Of a DNA stretch of 64,000 nt, positions 8,006 to 16,295 are shown one piece after another. The notes below the pieces were generated by a model that saw nothing but the letters and a program-made list of their open reading frames with translations, had not been told where the DNA came from and searched no databases. The stretch's first letter is position 1; each line of letters begins with the position of its first letter. A program made the position numbers and the translations under genes. This DNA comes from Fimbriimonadales bacterium. GTDB taxonomy: Bacteria; Armatimonadota; Fimbriimonadia; Fimbriimonadales; Fimbriimonadaceae. The stretch is taken from positions 57,354-121,353 of the forward strand of contig JAOACB010000003.1 in NCBI GenBank assembly GCA_026418055.1, in the 5' to 3' direction.

Positions 8006-10306
8006 GTGGCCATGCTGCTGTGCGCGCTCCTCTGGACATCGGTGCTGATGAAGGACCCCTCATCGCAGATCGGCTCCAACTGGACGATCGGCGACGCCGG
8101 AACCCTGTTCTGGCAGGGAGCGCCTTACGTGCCGATGGGAGTTCAGTGCTCGCCCGACCAGATCCCCCAAGCGCCGAGCGCAGCGGATCTCCTTGTGACC
8201 GCGACTCCTGAACCAGCGGGATGGCCCTGGGTGGAAACCCTGGAGCGCAGAGGCAAACCGTATCTGCTTGAGTTCGGGTCTCCCGGGCCCGCAGCCGTGG
8301 GATTCACCGTCGAACCCCAAAGCTACCGCAGGGACGCGCCCACTGGGTCGCTGGAATTGAACTGCCGGCTTCCGGGCGCCGAAAGGGTCCTGGCGGTGCT
8401 CGCCGAAAAGCGCGACGCGTCGGTTCTTTGGCACCGCATCGTGGAGCCGGACGCCGACGGGGAGTTCCGCATTCGTGCCGAGGCTCGCGGTCGGGTGGAT
8501 GCCGTGCTGCTGCTGTATCCGGTGGGCGAGAGCAGAGCCACTGTGGACTTCTGGGAAGGGTTCGACGCGCACAGAGACGCCGTCCTTTCCACCTTGCGCA
8601 GGTCCCGCATAGGAGGAACCCTCCGCGCCGTTCTGAACCCCTTGGGTCGGAACCCGAGCTACCCCGGCCCGGAGACCCAGTTCGTGCCAACCAGCACCTT
8701 GTTCCGCATGGAATTGGAGAGGCATCTGCGCGACACGTACAAGAACTTCGTCACCGCCCAGAGAGCGTGGGGCTTGGGAGCTTCCGAACTCGAGGGCTTC
8801 GAAGACTTGGCGTCGCTGGTGCCCCTGTGGTCTGGGAAGCGCGGCCTTCAAGCGTTCTGGGACTCCAAACGGCAACGATTCTGGGGGGCCTCAACGGGCT
8901 CCTCCAGGGCTTGGCTGGATATTCGAGCGGTGATGCGCCAAGCCGCCATGCGCCGCTCCTCGTCGTTGTTCCAAGCAGTGAAGAGCCTTACCGGAGTGCC
9001 GGTCCTTCAAGAGTTCACCCAAGACGCAGACCTCTTCCAGGCGAGGCCCATCGGTTTGGATGGGCTGTGCGCCGCGTCGGAGGGCGCCACGATAGGCCAA
9101 CAGGCTCGGTCTGTGGCGTCGGCGGCGGCGGCGGCCCTCTCGTGGCGACCGTCTGGGTGGACGATCGTCAGTCGCCTCCAGTGGACGGGAGTTCCCGAGG
9201 AGTTGCCCGCCGTCGTGCAGGAGCTCGAGGCGCTCGGCATCAGAGGCGCTTTCGTGCCTCTGAGCATGCTTCGAAAGCCGGAGGTGTTGCTCGCTCCCTC
9301 GTTCAACCTTGGGGTTGCAGCGACCTCGCCGAAGGTTCTCGGCTTTCCCGTTGCCGCTTTCGAGCCTGCCCAGGTTCAAAGGCTCGCCTCCGGCTGGGTT
9401 TGGCTTCCCACGTCCGCCGCGGGCCGCCGCCTGGATTTCGGGCCCGAGTACCGCGGCTACTTCCAGGATGCAGGCTCGCCGACAACCGTTCTGTGGCGGA
9501 TCCGCGGAACGGAGCGCGTCCGCCTTCGGCACCCTTCGGCCAAGGAGCTGGTCTTCGAGACGCTCGATGGCTCTGATCCCAGACCTCGCGTGGTGAAGGG
9601 CGGCGTGGAGGTGACTGTAGGCGAATTGCCCCTCGTCGTCAAGGGCGGCTCCGAGCCTCCGGTCCCCGAACCTGCGATCGCTTGGACCGTGGCGCGCTTC
9701 GAAGGCCTGATCAAGCAGGCCGAGGCACTGAAGCGTGCGGCCCCAAGCGAGGTGTTCGGCTTCCGTCAGGCCTTGGCCGCTCTCGAGAAGAGCCCCTGGC
9801 CGAGCTACGCGGCCATGCGCGAGCGCTTCTGGCGCCTCAACCTACTTCTCGGCTCGTTCACTTGGATGGAGGCGGAATCCGCGCGATCGATGGCCGCTGG
9901 CGAGGTCATAGCCTCTCCCGGCGCCAGCGGAGACACTGCTCTGCGCCTCCAGGTGCCAGCGCGGCTCTCGCAGGAACCGATCGTAGTGGAGTATTCCCTT
10001 CCGGTCCGTAGCAACGCCGACCAGGAGCTTTGGGTAGCCGCGCGCCTGCCGGGGAACCAGGCAAGGAACGTCTCCCTGGTCCTGCAAGGCCAGCGTTGGC
10101 AACTGGCCGGACAGCCCCTCTCCGCCTACGGCCAAGGTTTCGCGTGGTACCGAGTCGGGGTCACGCGTCTCCAGACCGGCTATGCGGAGCTCAAGCTGGA
10201 GATCCTACCGGAGGAGGGCCTCGACCTCGGCTTCGACGCGTTCCTCCTCGCGCCGGTGGGGGTTCGACCCGACGGCCCTTGGATGCCGCTGACGCCCATC
10301 CCCTAG
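8006..10306 (+). CDS. Large exported protein, possible glycoside-hydrolase-like
   Basis: A 766-residue protein with an N-terminal hydrophobic signal (VAMLLCALLWTSVLM). I do not recognise the family with certainty. The N-terminal half contains GDAGTLFWQGAPYVPMGVQ, which resembles the opening of secreted TIM-barrel glycosidases, and a stretch about a sleeping-partner-like FRMELERHLRDTYKNF. The C-terminal part (FTWMEAESARSMAAG...) looks like a carbohydrate-binding beta-sandwich. Catalytic residues were not identified, so activity is an inference. The start GTG 8006 lies 7 nt after TAGGCT (7993-7998); ATG 8012 is the alternative. It overlaps the convergent VanX-like gene by 4 nt. Confidence 0.75.
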   Translation: MAMLLCALLWTSVLMKDPSSQIGSNWTIGDAGTLFWQGAPYVPMGVQCSPDQIPQAPSAADLLVTATPEPAGWPWVETLERRGKPYLLEFGSPGPAAVGFTVEPQSYRRDAPTGSLELNCRLPGAERVLAVLAEKRDASVLWHRIVEPDADGEFRIRAEARGRVDAVLLLYPVGESRATVDFWEGFDAHRDAVLSTLRRSRIGGTLRAVLNPLGRNPSYPGPETQFVPTSTLFRMELERHLRDTYKNFVTAQRAWGLGASELEGFEDLASLVPLWSGKRGLQAFWDSKRQRFWGASTGSSRAWLDIRAVMRQAAMRRSSSLFQAVKSLTGVPVLQEFTQDADLFQARPIGLDGLCAASEGATIGQQARSVASAAAAALSWRPSGWTIVSRLQWTGVPEELPAVVQELEALGIRGAFVPLSMLRKPEVLLAPSFNLGVAATSPKVLGFPVAAFEPAQVQRLASGWVWLPTSAAGRRLDFGPEYRGYFQDAGSPTTVLWRIRGTERVRLRHPSAKELVFETLDGSDPRPRVVKGGVEVTVGELPLVVKGGSEPPVPEPAIAWTVARFEGLIKQAEALKRAAPSEVFGFRQALAALEKSPWPSYAAMRERFWRLNLLLGSFTWMEAESARSMAAGEVIASPGASGDTALRLQVPARLSQEPIVVEYSLPVRSNADQELWVAARLPGNQARNVSLVLQGQRWQLAGQPLSAYGQGFAWYRVGVTRLQTGYAELKLEILPEEGLDLGFDAFLLAPVGVRPDGPWMPLTPIP

Positions 10307-11034
10307 CTCAGGAAAGGATTCGTGCGGTTCTTCGCCGCTTCGATCCACAGCTCCTCCTGCTCGCGATACAGGCTCTCGTCGAGGTCGATCCGACCGTAAA
10401 AGCAGACGGGCCGGTCCATGCGGACCGCCCACCCCGCATCGCCGTAGCTGTAGTGCCACCACTCATCCCGGCAGTTGGAGAAGCCTACAGACAGCATCGT
10501 CTCGACCAAGAGCATGCGGTTCCGTTGCGCCTCCGGGGATAGGCCCAGCGTGTACGTCGATGCCGCGCGGAAGTGAGGGTAGGGAGAGTTCACGTCCACC
10601 GCTTCTCCGTCGGGACCCAGAAGGTGCACGTCGATGGCCGCTCCGGTTGAGTGTCCCGGCGGGGCTTTCTGATCCGTCGGGGCAACGTATCGGCAGACGG
10701 TGCGCCGGAGCGCCGCATGATCGCGGTGGGGAAACGCCTCCCTGGCACACTGCATCAGCCAGTCGTAGATGCGCTGCTGACGGCTCACAGGCCGCCAAGC
10801 CTCGACAACCCCTAGGGAATAGCCTTCCGGCAGGGACTCGGCGGCACGCACGCTCATCTCGGCGACCGTTTCGCGGAGATAGGGAATGACCTGCGGCCTG
10901 TGGATGCGCAACCGCGGAGAAAGGTTCGAGATGTCGACGAGCGGCTCGTGGCATTCCGCTTCCGGGATGCGGTTGAGGGCTCGAATCGGTTCCGGTCGAC
11001 CCTTCGACCGATCCCAAGGGGCATGCTTCGACAT
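10303..11034 (-). CDS. D-Ala-D-Ala dipeptidase, VanX/DdpX-like (peptidase M15D)
   Basis: A 243-residue zinc metallopeptidase expected to cleave D-alanyl-D-alanine dipeptide. The family motif PGHSTGAAIDVHL places zinc ligands at His128 and Asp135. DEWWHYSYGD supplies catalytic Glu191 and the third ligand His194. Arg81 in VEAWRP matches the conserved Arg that stabilises the transition state. No vanH/vanA-type genes are nearby, so a role in cell-wall turnover or dipeptide salvage is more likely than glycopeptide resistance. It starts 43 nt downstream of tRNA-Phe on the same strand and may be read from the tRNA promoter. Confidence 0.88.
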   Translation of the reverse strand: MSKHAPWDRSKGRPEPIRALNRIPEAECHEPLVDISNLSPRLRIHRPQVIPYLRETVAEMSVRAAESLPEGYSLGVVEAWRPVSRQQRIYDWLMQCAREAFPHRDHAALRRTVCRYVAPTDQKAPPGHSTGAAIDVHLLGPDGEAVDVNSPYPHFRAASTYTLGLSPEAQRNRMLLVETMLSVGFSNCRDEWWHYSYGDAGWAVRMDRPVCFYGRIDLDESLYREQEELWIEAAKNRTNPFLS

Positions 11035-11076
11035 CGGTGGAGGGATTGTGGCATGGCTCGCCGACGAAGGATGGGA

Positions 11077-11152
11077 TGGTGCCGCAGGCCGGAATCGAAC
11101 CGGCGACCCAAGGATTTTCAGTCCTTTGCTCTACCAGCTGAGCTACCGCGGC
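11077..11152 (-). tRNA. tRNA-Phe (anticodon GAA)
   Basis: A 76-nt tRNA including an encoded CCA end. Acceptor strands GCCGCGG and CTGCGGC pair with one G-T wobble. The anticodon loop reads CTGAAAA with GAA in the centre, and the T arm is GCCGG-TTCGATT-CCGGC. It lies 5 nt downstream of tRNA-Asp and shares its promoter. Confidence 0.97.
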
Positions 11153-11157
11153 TTTCA

Positions 11158-11233
<76 letters not shown>

Positions 11234-11245
11234 TCGCGAAGAGGA

Positions 11246-11274
11246 ATTATGGCAGGCCCTTCCGCAGAATGCAA
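11246..11274 (-). promoter_or_regulatory. Promoter of the tRNA-Asp/Phe unit
   Basis: TTGCAT (-35, 11269-11274), a 17-nt spacer and CATAAT (-10, 11246-11251). Transcription would begin about 5 nt before tRNA-Asp. This is one of the best full sigma-70-type promoters in the window. Confidence 0.8.
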
Positions 11275-11276
11275 GC

Positions 11277-11732
11277 CTACACGAGCGATTGGGCCGCGCT
11301 CGGCACCGGCTCGTTCAAGAGCAGCCAATAGAGGCCGATCTGCAGGATGACCTCCGAAAACGCCTGCGGATCCGACGGCTTGCGCACAAAGCTGTTCGCG
11401 CCGTGCTCGATGCAGAGGGCCGCCTGATCCGGGTCCACCGAGTTGGTGAGCACCACCACCGGCGTCAGACGGGTTGCAGGGTTCGACCGGATGGCGCGCA
11501 ACACCTCGATTCCCGTCATTCCGGGCAGATTCAGGTCCAGCAGGATCACCGCTGGCAGGGCCGCCGTGTCGCGACCCTCGAACCTGCCGCGACCAAACAG
11601 GTAGTCCAAGGCCTCCTCACCATCGCAGGCGACGACCACCTCGTTCATGATGTTGTTGCGCCGCAAGGCGCGCAACGTCAGACGCTCGTCGTCAGCGTTG
11701 TCTTCCACGAGGAGAACCACTTTGGGGTCCAT
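11277..11732 (-). CDS. Single-domain response regulator (CheY/Rcp1-like)
   Basis: A 151-residue stand-alone receiver domain. It has the acidic pocket EDNADD at 10-15, the phospho-acceptor Asp66 in VILLDLNLPGM, Thr96 in VVVLTNS, and Lys118 in VRKPSD. There is no output domain, so it must act by protein contact, as CheY and Rcp1 do. The insertion around residues 47-58 (FGRGRFEGRDTA) is typical of Rcp1-type receivers paired with phytochrome or hybrid kinases. No kinase gene is adjacent. A Shine-Dalgarno site (GGGAGAGG) precedes ATG 11732, and CATAAT at 11759-11764 is the likely -10. Confidence 0.93.
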   Translation of the reverse strand: MDPKVVLLVEDNADDERLTLRALRRNNIMNEVVVACDGEEALDYLFGRGRFEGRDTAALPAVILLDLNLPGMTGIEVLRAIRSNPATRLTPVVVLTNSVDPDQAALCIEHGANSFVRKPSDPQAFSEVILQIGLYWLLLNEPVPSAAQSLV

Positions 11733-11804
11733 TCGCCTCTCCCGAACAGCGATGCCCCATTATGCGCCATGGCGTTACCGAGGATGGTCCGGCAATGAGC
11801 GATT

Positions 11805-12893
11805 CTAACGCAAGAATCGAGCCACGGCTCGTCCCTGCAATTCTCCGTCCAACAGGAAGCCGTCGTGGCCGTACGGTAGGTCGATGACCTTGTGCTCCGC
11901 CTGCAAGCCCGCGCTCCTCGCCATTTCGCTGAGCTGCTGGCTCTGCCAGCTGGGATAGATCCAGTCGCTGGTGAAGCTCACGAACAGGTATCGGCTTCGG
12001 CTCCGACTCAGATCCGTTAGGCAGAAGTAATCGATGGCCCTGGTGAGCACGAGCAGCGAGTTCGCATCGAACCTGCGCGTGAACTTCTCCCCTTGGTGCT
12101 TGAGGTAGCTCTCGACCTCGAACTCGACGCCCAGCGTGTACTCGTACCGCTCCTTGTTCTGGAGCCGCCGCGAGAACTTTCGTTCGAAGCTGGCTGGGCT
12201 GAGGTACGTGAGATGCCCCAGCATGCGGGCCACGGCCAAGCCTCCGACAGGGGGATCGTCCAAGGGGTAGTCGCCTCCCCTCCATTTCGGATCCCTCTGC
12301 ACCGCCTGCCGTGCGACCTCGTTGAACGCGATCTGCATCGGCGTGTGAGATGCGCAACTGGCCGCCACGAACGCCCGCTCGGCGAACCCCGGAAAGCGCA
12401 CGGTCCACTCGAGCGCGAGCATCCCTCCCATGCTTCCGCCCGCCACAGCGTGGAGACGGCCGATGCCAAGGAGATCGATGGCCCGCTTGTGGGCCTCGAC
12501 GATGTCCCCGATGGTGATCAGGGGAAAGCGCGAACCGAGCGGCTTGCCATCGTCCGCCATGCTCGAGGGTCCCGTCGAGCCTTGGCAACCTCCAAGGGCG
12601 TTCATGCACACGACGAAGAACTCGTTCGTGTCGATCGGCCTGCCGGGCCCCACCAGGGCGCTCCACCACCCTACGGCGTGAGAGTCCCCAGAAAGGGCGT
12701 GGCAAATCAGCACCGCGTTCTCCCCCATTCCCCGGAGGACGCCCCATGTCTCGTAGGCGATGGTCACGTTCGGTAGATAGCCGCCGCTCTCCGTGTGGAA
12801 GGGACCGATGTCGACGTATCGCCGACCCTCGTGGGTCGGCGCCGTCCTCTCGTTCTCTTGGAACAGCTCGTTGGGGATGCTCGGATCGCGCAC
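11805..12893 (-). CDS. metX: Homoserine O-acetyltransferase
   Basis: A 362-residue alpha/beta hydrolase that acetylates homoserine with acetyl-CoA for methionine synthesis. Motifs: ALSGDSHAVGWW near 66-77, NALGGCQGSTGPSS near 98-111, the nucleophile elbow GGSMGGM with Ser154, and YGHDGFLLD near the end with the catalytic His. The start is GTG 12893: AGGAAG lies 9 nt upstream, and the preceding pilT-like gene stops 14 nt before it. Longer open frames upstream overlap that gene and are not used. As last gene of a PilT operon its position is unusual for methionine synthesis. Confidence 0.93.
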   Translation of the reverse strand: MRDPSIPNELFQENERTAPTHEGRRYVDIGPFHTESGGYLPNVTIAYETWGVLRGMGENAVLICHALSGDSHAVGWWSALVGPGRPIDTNEFFVVCMNALGGCQGSTGPSSMADDGKPLGSRFPLITIGDIVEAHKRAIDLLGIGRLHAVAGGSMGGMLALEWTVRFPGFAERAFVAASCASHTPMQIAFNEVARQAVQRDPKWRGGDYPLDDPPVGGLAVARMLGHLTYLSPASFERKFSRRLQNKERYEYTLGVEFEVESYLKHQGEKFTRRFDANSLLVLTRAIDYFCLTDLSRSRSRYLFVSFTSDWIYPSWQSQQLSEMARSAGLQAEHKVIDLPYGHDGFLLDGELQGRAVARFLR

Positions 12894-12906
12894 CTTGCGG
12901 TTCTTC

Positions 12907-14085
12907 CTACTCCCGCCGGTACCCTGGGCGGTTCGGTTGCCCGCGCACGCCGGATGGCGGACGCGTCGCGCCGTCAGCCGGCTGGTGAGGCATGCCGGGA
13001 GCGTTCGGCGAAGCCTTGGCCCCCAGCTCCAGCAGCCGGTCGAACTCCATGGGATCCTTCGCTTTGGCGCGGGCATCCTCGACCGACACCAACCCTCTTT
13101 CCACCAGGTTCGCCAGAGACTGGTCCAACGTCATCATCTTCTGGCGCGCACCGGTTTGGATCATCGAGGCGATTTGGTACGTCTTGTTCTCACGGATCAG
13201 GTTGCGGACCGCGCTGGTCGCGACCAGCGTCTCAAAGGCCGCCACGCGACCGCGTCCGTCCTTCCGTTTCACGAGCGTCTGGCTGAGAACGCCGACCAAG
13301 TTCACCGACAGCTGCATGCGCACCTGTTGCTGCTGGTGCATCGGAAACACGTCCACCACGCGATCGACCGTCTGCACGGCGTCAACGGTGTGCAGCGTGC
13401 CGAACACGAGGTGCCCTGTTTCCGCTGCGGTGATCGCAAGGTGGATCGTCTCCAGGTCCCGCATCTCGCCCACCAGGATCACGTCCGGGTCCTGCCGCAG
13501 GACGTACTTCAAGGCGTTGGCGAAGCTGTTGGTGTCCACGTCGAGCTCCCTCTGGTTGACGAGGGCCAAGTGGTCCTCGTGAACGAACTCGATCGGATCC
13601 TCGACGGTGACGATGTGCAAGGCCTGGGTGCGATTGATCCTGTCGATCATCGCGGCTTGGGTAGTGGACTTTCCACTGCCGGCGGGACCCGTCACGAGCA
13701 CCAAGCCACGAGGACGCGTGACGAAGTCGTAGCAAGCCTCCGGCAACTGGAGATCCTCCATCGTCTGGATTTCGTACGGGATCACACGGAAGGCCGCTTG
13801 AACGACGCTGCGTTGCTGGTAGGCGTTGCCCCGGAAGCGGGACACTCCGGGGATCTCGTACGCGAAGTCCAGCTCCAGCTCCTCCTCGAACCGCGCGATC
13901 TGATCTCGGCGAAGGAGCTCGAAGAACGCCGAGCGGAACTCCTCCGGGTCGAACGTCGGCACGTCCTCCAGCAACACGAGGTCTCCATCCACCCGCACGT
14001 ACACCCTGCCTGTGTCGGCCTTGAAGTGGAGGTCGGAGCCGCGCATCTCGACGCAGCGTCGCAGGAGGGTGTCAATGCTTTGCAT
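12907..14085 (-). CDS. PilT-family twitching ATPase, copy 1
   Basis: A 392-residue secretion-type ATPase of the PilT/PilU group, which powers retraction of type IV pili. It carries the N-terminal PAS-like domain (RGSDLHFKADTGRVYVRVDG), Walker A GPAGSGKST, the Asp box VTVEDPIEFVHED, Walker B DVILVGEMRDLETI and the His box GTLHTVDAVQT. Residues after about 360 form a Pro/Gly/Arg-rich tail (PNAPGMPHQPADGATRPPSG) not normal for PilT. Its start overlaps the end of the upstream PilT gene by 14 nt, with AGGTGG before ATG 14085. Third ATPase of the operon. Confidence 0.93.
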   Translation of the reverse strand: MQSIDTLLRRCVEMRGSDLHFKADTGRVYVRVDGDLVLLEDVPTFDPEEFRSAFFELLRRDQIARFEEELELDFAYEIPGVSRFRGNAYQQRSVVQAAFRVIPYEIQTMEDLQLPEACYDFVTRPRGLVLVTGPAGSGKSTTQAAMIDRINRTQALHIVTVEDPIEFVHEDHLALVNQRELDVDTNSFANALKYVLRQDPDVILVGEMRDLETIHLAITAAETGHLVFGTLHTVDAVQTVDRVVDVFPMHQQQQVRMQLSVNLVGVLSQTLVKRKDGRGRVAAFETLVATSAVRNLIRENKTYQIASMIQTGARQKMMTLDQSLANLVERGLVSVEDARAKAKDPMEFDRLLELGAKASPNAPGMPHQPADGATRPPSGVRGQPNRPGYRRE

Positions 14086-15166
14086 GTTCCACCTGAATCA
14101 GCCCTTGGTTGATGGCGCGCCTCTCGAAGTCCGAAGGGTTGGAGCACTTTGCCCTGGCGTGCTCGTAATCGATGCGTCCATCCCGCAGCAGTTGCAGGAG
14201 GCACCCATCCAGCGTCTGCATCCCGAGATCCCCGCCCGTCTGGATGTCCAGGTAGATCTGGTGCGTCTTCCCTTCGCGGATCAGGGTGCGCACGGAGGGC
14301 GTCGCCACGAGCACCTCGAAGGCGGCGATGCGGCCCTCCTCGTCGCAACGGGGCAGCAGCGTCTGCGAAACCACAGCCTGCAACGTCACGCTGAGCTGCG
14401 TGCGGATCTGCGCCTGCTGCTCCGGGGGAAACACGTCGATGATGCGGTCGATGGTTTGGGCGGCGTCCACGGTGTGCAGCGTCGAGAGCACCAGGTGGCC
14501 CGTCTCGGCCGCGGTGATCGCAAGCTGAATCGTCTCCAAGTCGCGCATCTCGCCGACGAGGATCACGTCGGGGTTCTGCCGCATGACGTGCTTCAAGGCC
14601 GCCGCGAACGTGTGCGTGTCCGTGCCCAGCTCGCGCTGATTGATGATGCTGAGCTGGTCCGTGTGCACGTATTCGATCGGATCCTCGATGGTCAGGATGT
14701 GGCAGCGCTTGTTGATGTTGATGTGGTGGATCATCGCTGCCAGCGAAGTCGACTTGCCCGAGCCGGTTGGGCCGGTCACGAGGATCAGGCCCCTCGGCAA
14801 CATGGCGAGCTTCTTCGTCACCTGAGGCATGAACAGTTCGTCGATCGTACGGATGCGGTACGGGATCACACGGAACACGGCGCCCACCTTGCCCCGTTGC
14901 CAGAACATGTTCACCCGGAACCTCGCCGCGCCCGGCACGAAGTAGCTCAGGTCGAGCTCCTTGAACGTGAACAGGCGGTGCCGCCTCTCGTCGTTCAGGA
15001 TGGAGAGCAGCATCTCCGTCGTCTCGCTCTCCGACATGGCCTTGTGGCCCGCGCGCACGAGGTCTCCTCGGATGCGCATGACCGGAGGCTGGCCCGCCTT
15101 CACGTGCAGGTCGCTGGCGTCTTTCGCCACCAGCTCCCGCAAGAGGTTGTCGAGGTAGGCGCTCAT
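14072..15166 (-). CDS. pilT: PilT-family twitching ATPase, copy 2
   Basis: A 364-residue hexameric retraction ATPase with the closest match to classical PilT. Visible motifs: KDASDLHVKAGQPPVMRIRG at the N-terminus, Walker A GPTGSGKSTS, Asp box LTIEDPIEYVHTD, Walker B DVILVGEMRDLETIQLA, His box STLHTVDAAQTIDRI, and the C-terminal region that includes AFEVLVATPSVRTLIREGKT. A good ribosome site (GAGGG, 5 nt spacing) precedes ATG 15166. It is flanked by two paralogues in one operon. Of the three, this one keeps the most canonical sequence and is the best candidate for the main retraction motor. Confidence 0.95.
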   Translation of the reverse strand: MSAYLDNLLRELVAKDASDLHVKAGQPPVMRIRGDLVRAGHKAMSESETTEMLLSILNDERRHRLFTFKELDLSYFVPGAARFRVNMFWQRGKVGAVFRVIPYRIRTIDELFMPQVTKKLAMLPRGLILVTGPTGSGKSTSLAAMIHHININKRCHILTIEDPIEYVHTDQLSIINQRELGTDTHTFAAALKHVMRQNPDVILVGEMRDLETIQLAITAAETGHLVLSTLHTVDAAQTIDRIIDVFPPEQQAQIRTQLSVTLQAVVSQTLLPRCDEEGRIAAFEVLVATPSVRTLIREGKTHQIYLDIQTGGDLGMQTLDGCLLQLLRDGRIDYEHARAKCSNPSDFERRAINQGLIQVEHAKH

Positions 15167-15179
15167 GGTTCCCTCACGT

Positions 15180-16259
15180 TCACCGTCGCAAGAGCTGCTT
15201 CAGTTCCGATGCGACCCCGGCGTACTGCATCGCCGTCTCTTCCGTGATGATCCCTGCCTTCACGTAGCGCACCAGGCTCTGGTTCATCGTCTGCATGCCC
15301 CAGTACTGTCCCTCGTTCATCGCGTGGTAGAGGTCGCTGAAGTGGCCATCCTCGATCATCTTGCTCACCGTCGGCGTGCAGATCAGGATCTCGTTGGCGG
15401 CCACCCTTCCCTGACCGTCGGCGCGCGGCACGAGCTTCTGGGCCACGATCGCCCTCAGGGCGTTCGACAGGCGCAGGCACAGATGCTGTTTCTCGTGCGG
15501 CGGGAACATGTTGACGATGCGGTCCATCGTCTCGTAGGCGCTCGAGGTGTGGACCGTCGAGAACACGAGGTGTCCCGTTTCGCCCGCCTGCATGGCGACG
15601 TTCATCGTGGTCACGTCGCGCATCTCGCCGATGAGGATCACGTCCGGCGCCTCTCGGACGACGGCCCTCAACGCGGGTTCGAAGTCCAGCGTGTCGATCC
15701 CCACCTCGCGCTGGGTCACGTACGCCTTCTTGTCCTTGTGCACAAACTCCAGCGGGTCCTCGATCGTGACGATGTGGCACGCCCGGTTCTGGTTGATGAT
15801 GTCGATCAGAGCCGCCAACGTGGTGGTCTTGCCGCAACCGGTGGGCCCGGTCACCAGGATCAGCCCTTGCCGGTGCTTCGTGAGCTCCCCGAGAACGGGA
15901 GGCAGACCGAGCTCCTCCAAAGACAGGATGGTCAGGGGAATGATGCGGCAGACGATGCCCCAGGTGCCGCGCTGCATGTGGATGTTCGCCCGCACGCGGC
16001 ACTTTTCTCCCACCGAAAAGGCGAGGTCGAACTCCAGCGTCCGCTCGAACTTCTCGATCTGCTTGGGCGTCATGACCTCCTTGATCATGCGCTCCGTGTC
16101 GGCAGGCGCCAGCACCGGCCACTCGCCCGGCAGGGGCTTGACGATGCTGTGCTGGCGCATCATCGGGACGCTGTTCGCCTTGACGAAAACGTCCGACGCG
16201 CGCTCGTGGAAACCGATCTCGACGAGTTCTTGCAGGTGGATGGAGGAGGCTTCACGCAT
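15180..16259 (-). CDS. PilT/PilU-family ATPase, copy 3
   Basis: A 359-residue PilT-like ATPase, most like PilU-type paralogues. Motifs: RASDVFVKANSVPMMRQHS, Walker A GPTGCGKTTT, Asp box VTIEDPLEFVHKD, Walker B DVILIGEMRDVTTM, His box STVHTSSAYETMDRI. Several positions differ from the two downstream copies (GCGKTT for GSGKST, HTSSAYE for HTVDAAQ), so the copies are old paralogues, not a recent duplication. No clear Shine-Dalgarno site precedes ATG 16259; a 36-nt gap separates it from the preceding gene. PilU-type motors usually assist PilT under load. Confidence 0.93.
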   Translation of the reverse strand: MREASSIHLQELVEIGFHERASDVFVKANSVPMMRQHSIVKPLPGEWPVLAPADTERMIKEVMTPKQIEKFERTLEFDLAFSVGEKCRVRANIHMQRGTWGIVCRIIPLTILSLEELGLPPVLGELTKHRQGLILVTGPTGCGKTTTLAALIDIINQNRACHIVTIEDPLEFVHKDKKAYVTQREVGIDTLDFEPALRAVVREAPDVILIGEMRDVTTMNVAMQAGETGHLVFSTVHTSSAYETMDRIVNMFPPHEKQHLCLRLSNALRAIVAQKLVPRADGQGRVAANEILICTPTVSKMIEDGHFSDLYHAMNEGQYWGMQTMNQSLVRYVKAGIITEETAMQYAGVASELKQLLRR

Positions 16260-16295
16260 GGTTCTGCGGTTCCGAAAGGTACGTGGAGGGACGTC

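Noticed and set aside
10303-11034. Glycopeptide (vancomycin) resistance locus
   Set aside because: VanX-like enzyme is alone; no vanH, ligase or VanRS genes are near, so resistance is not supported.
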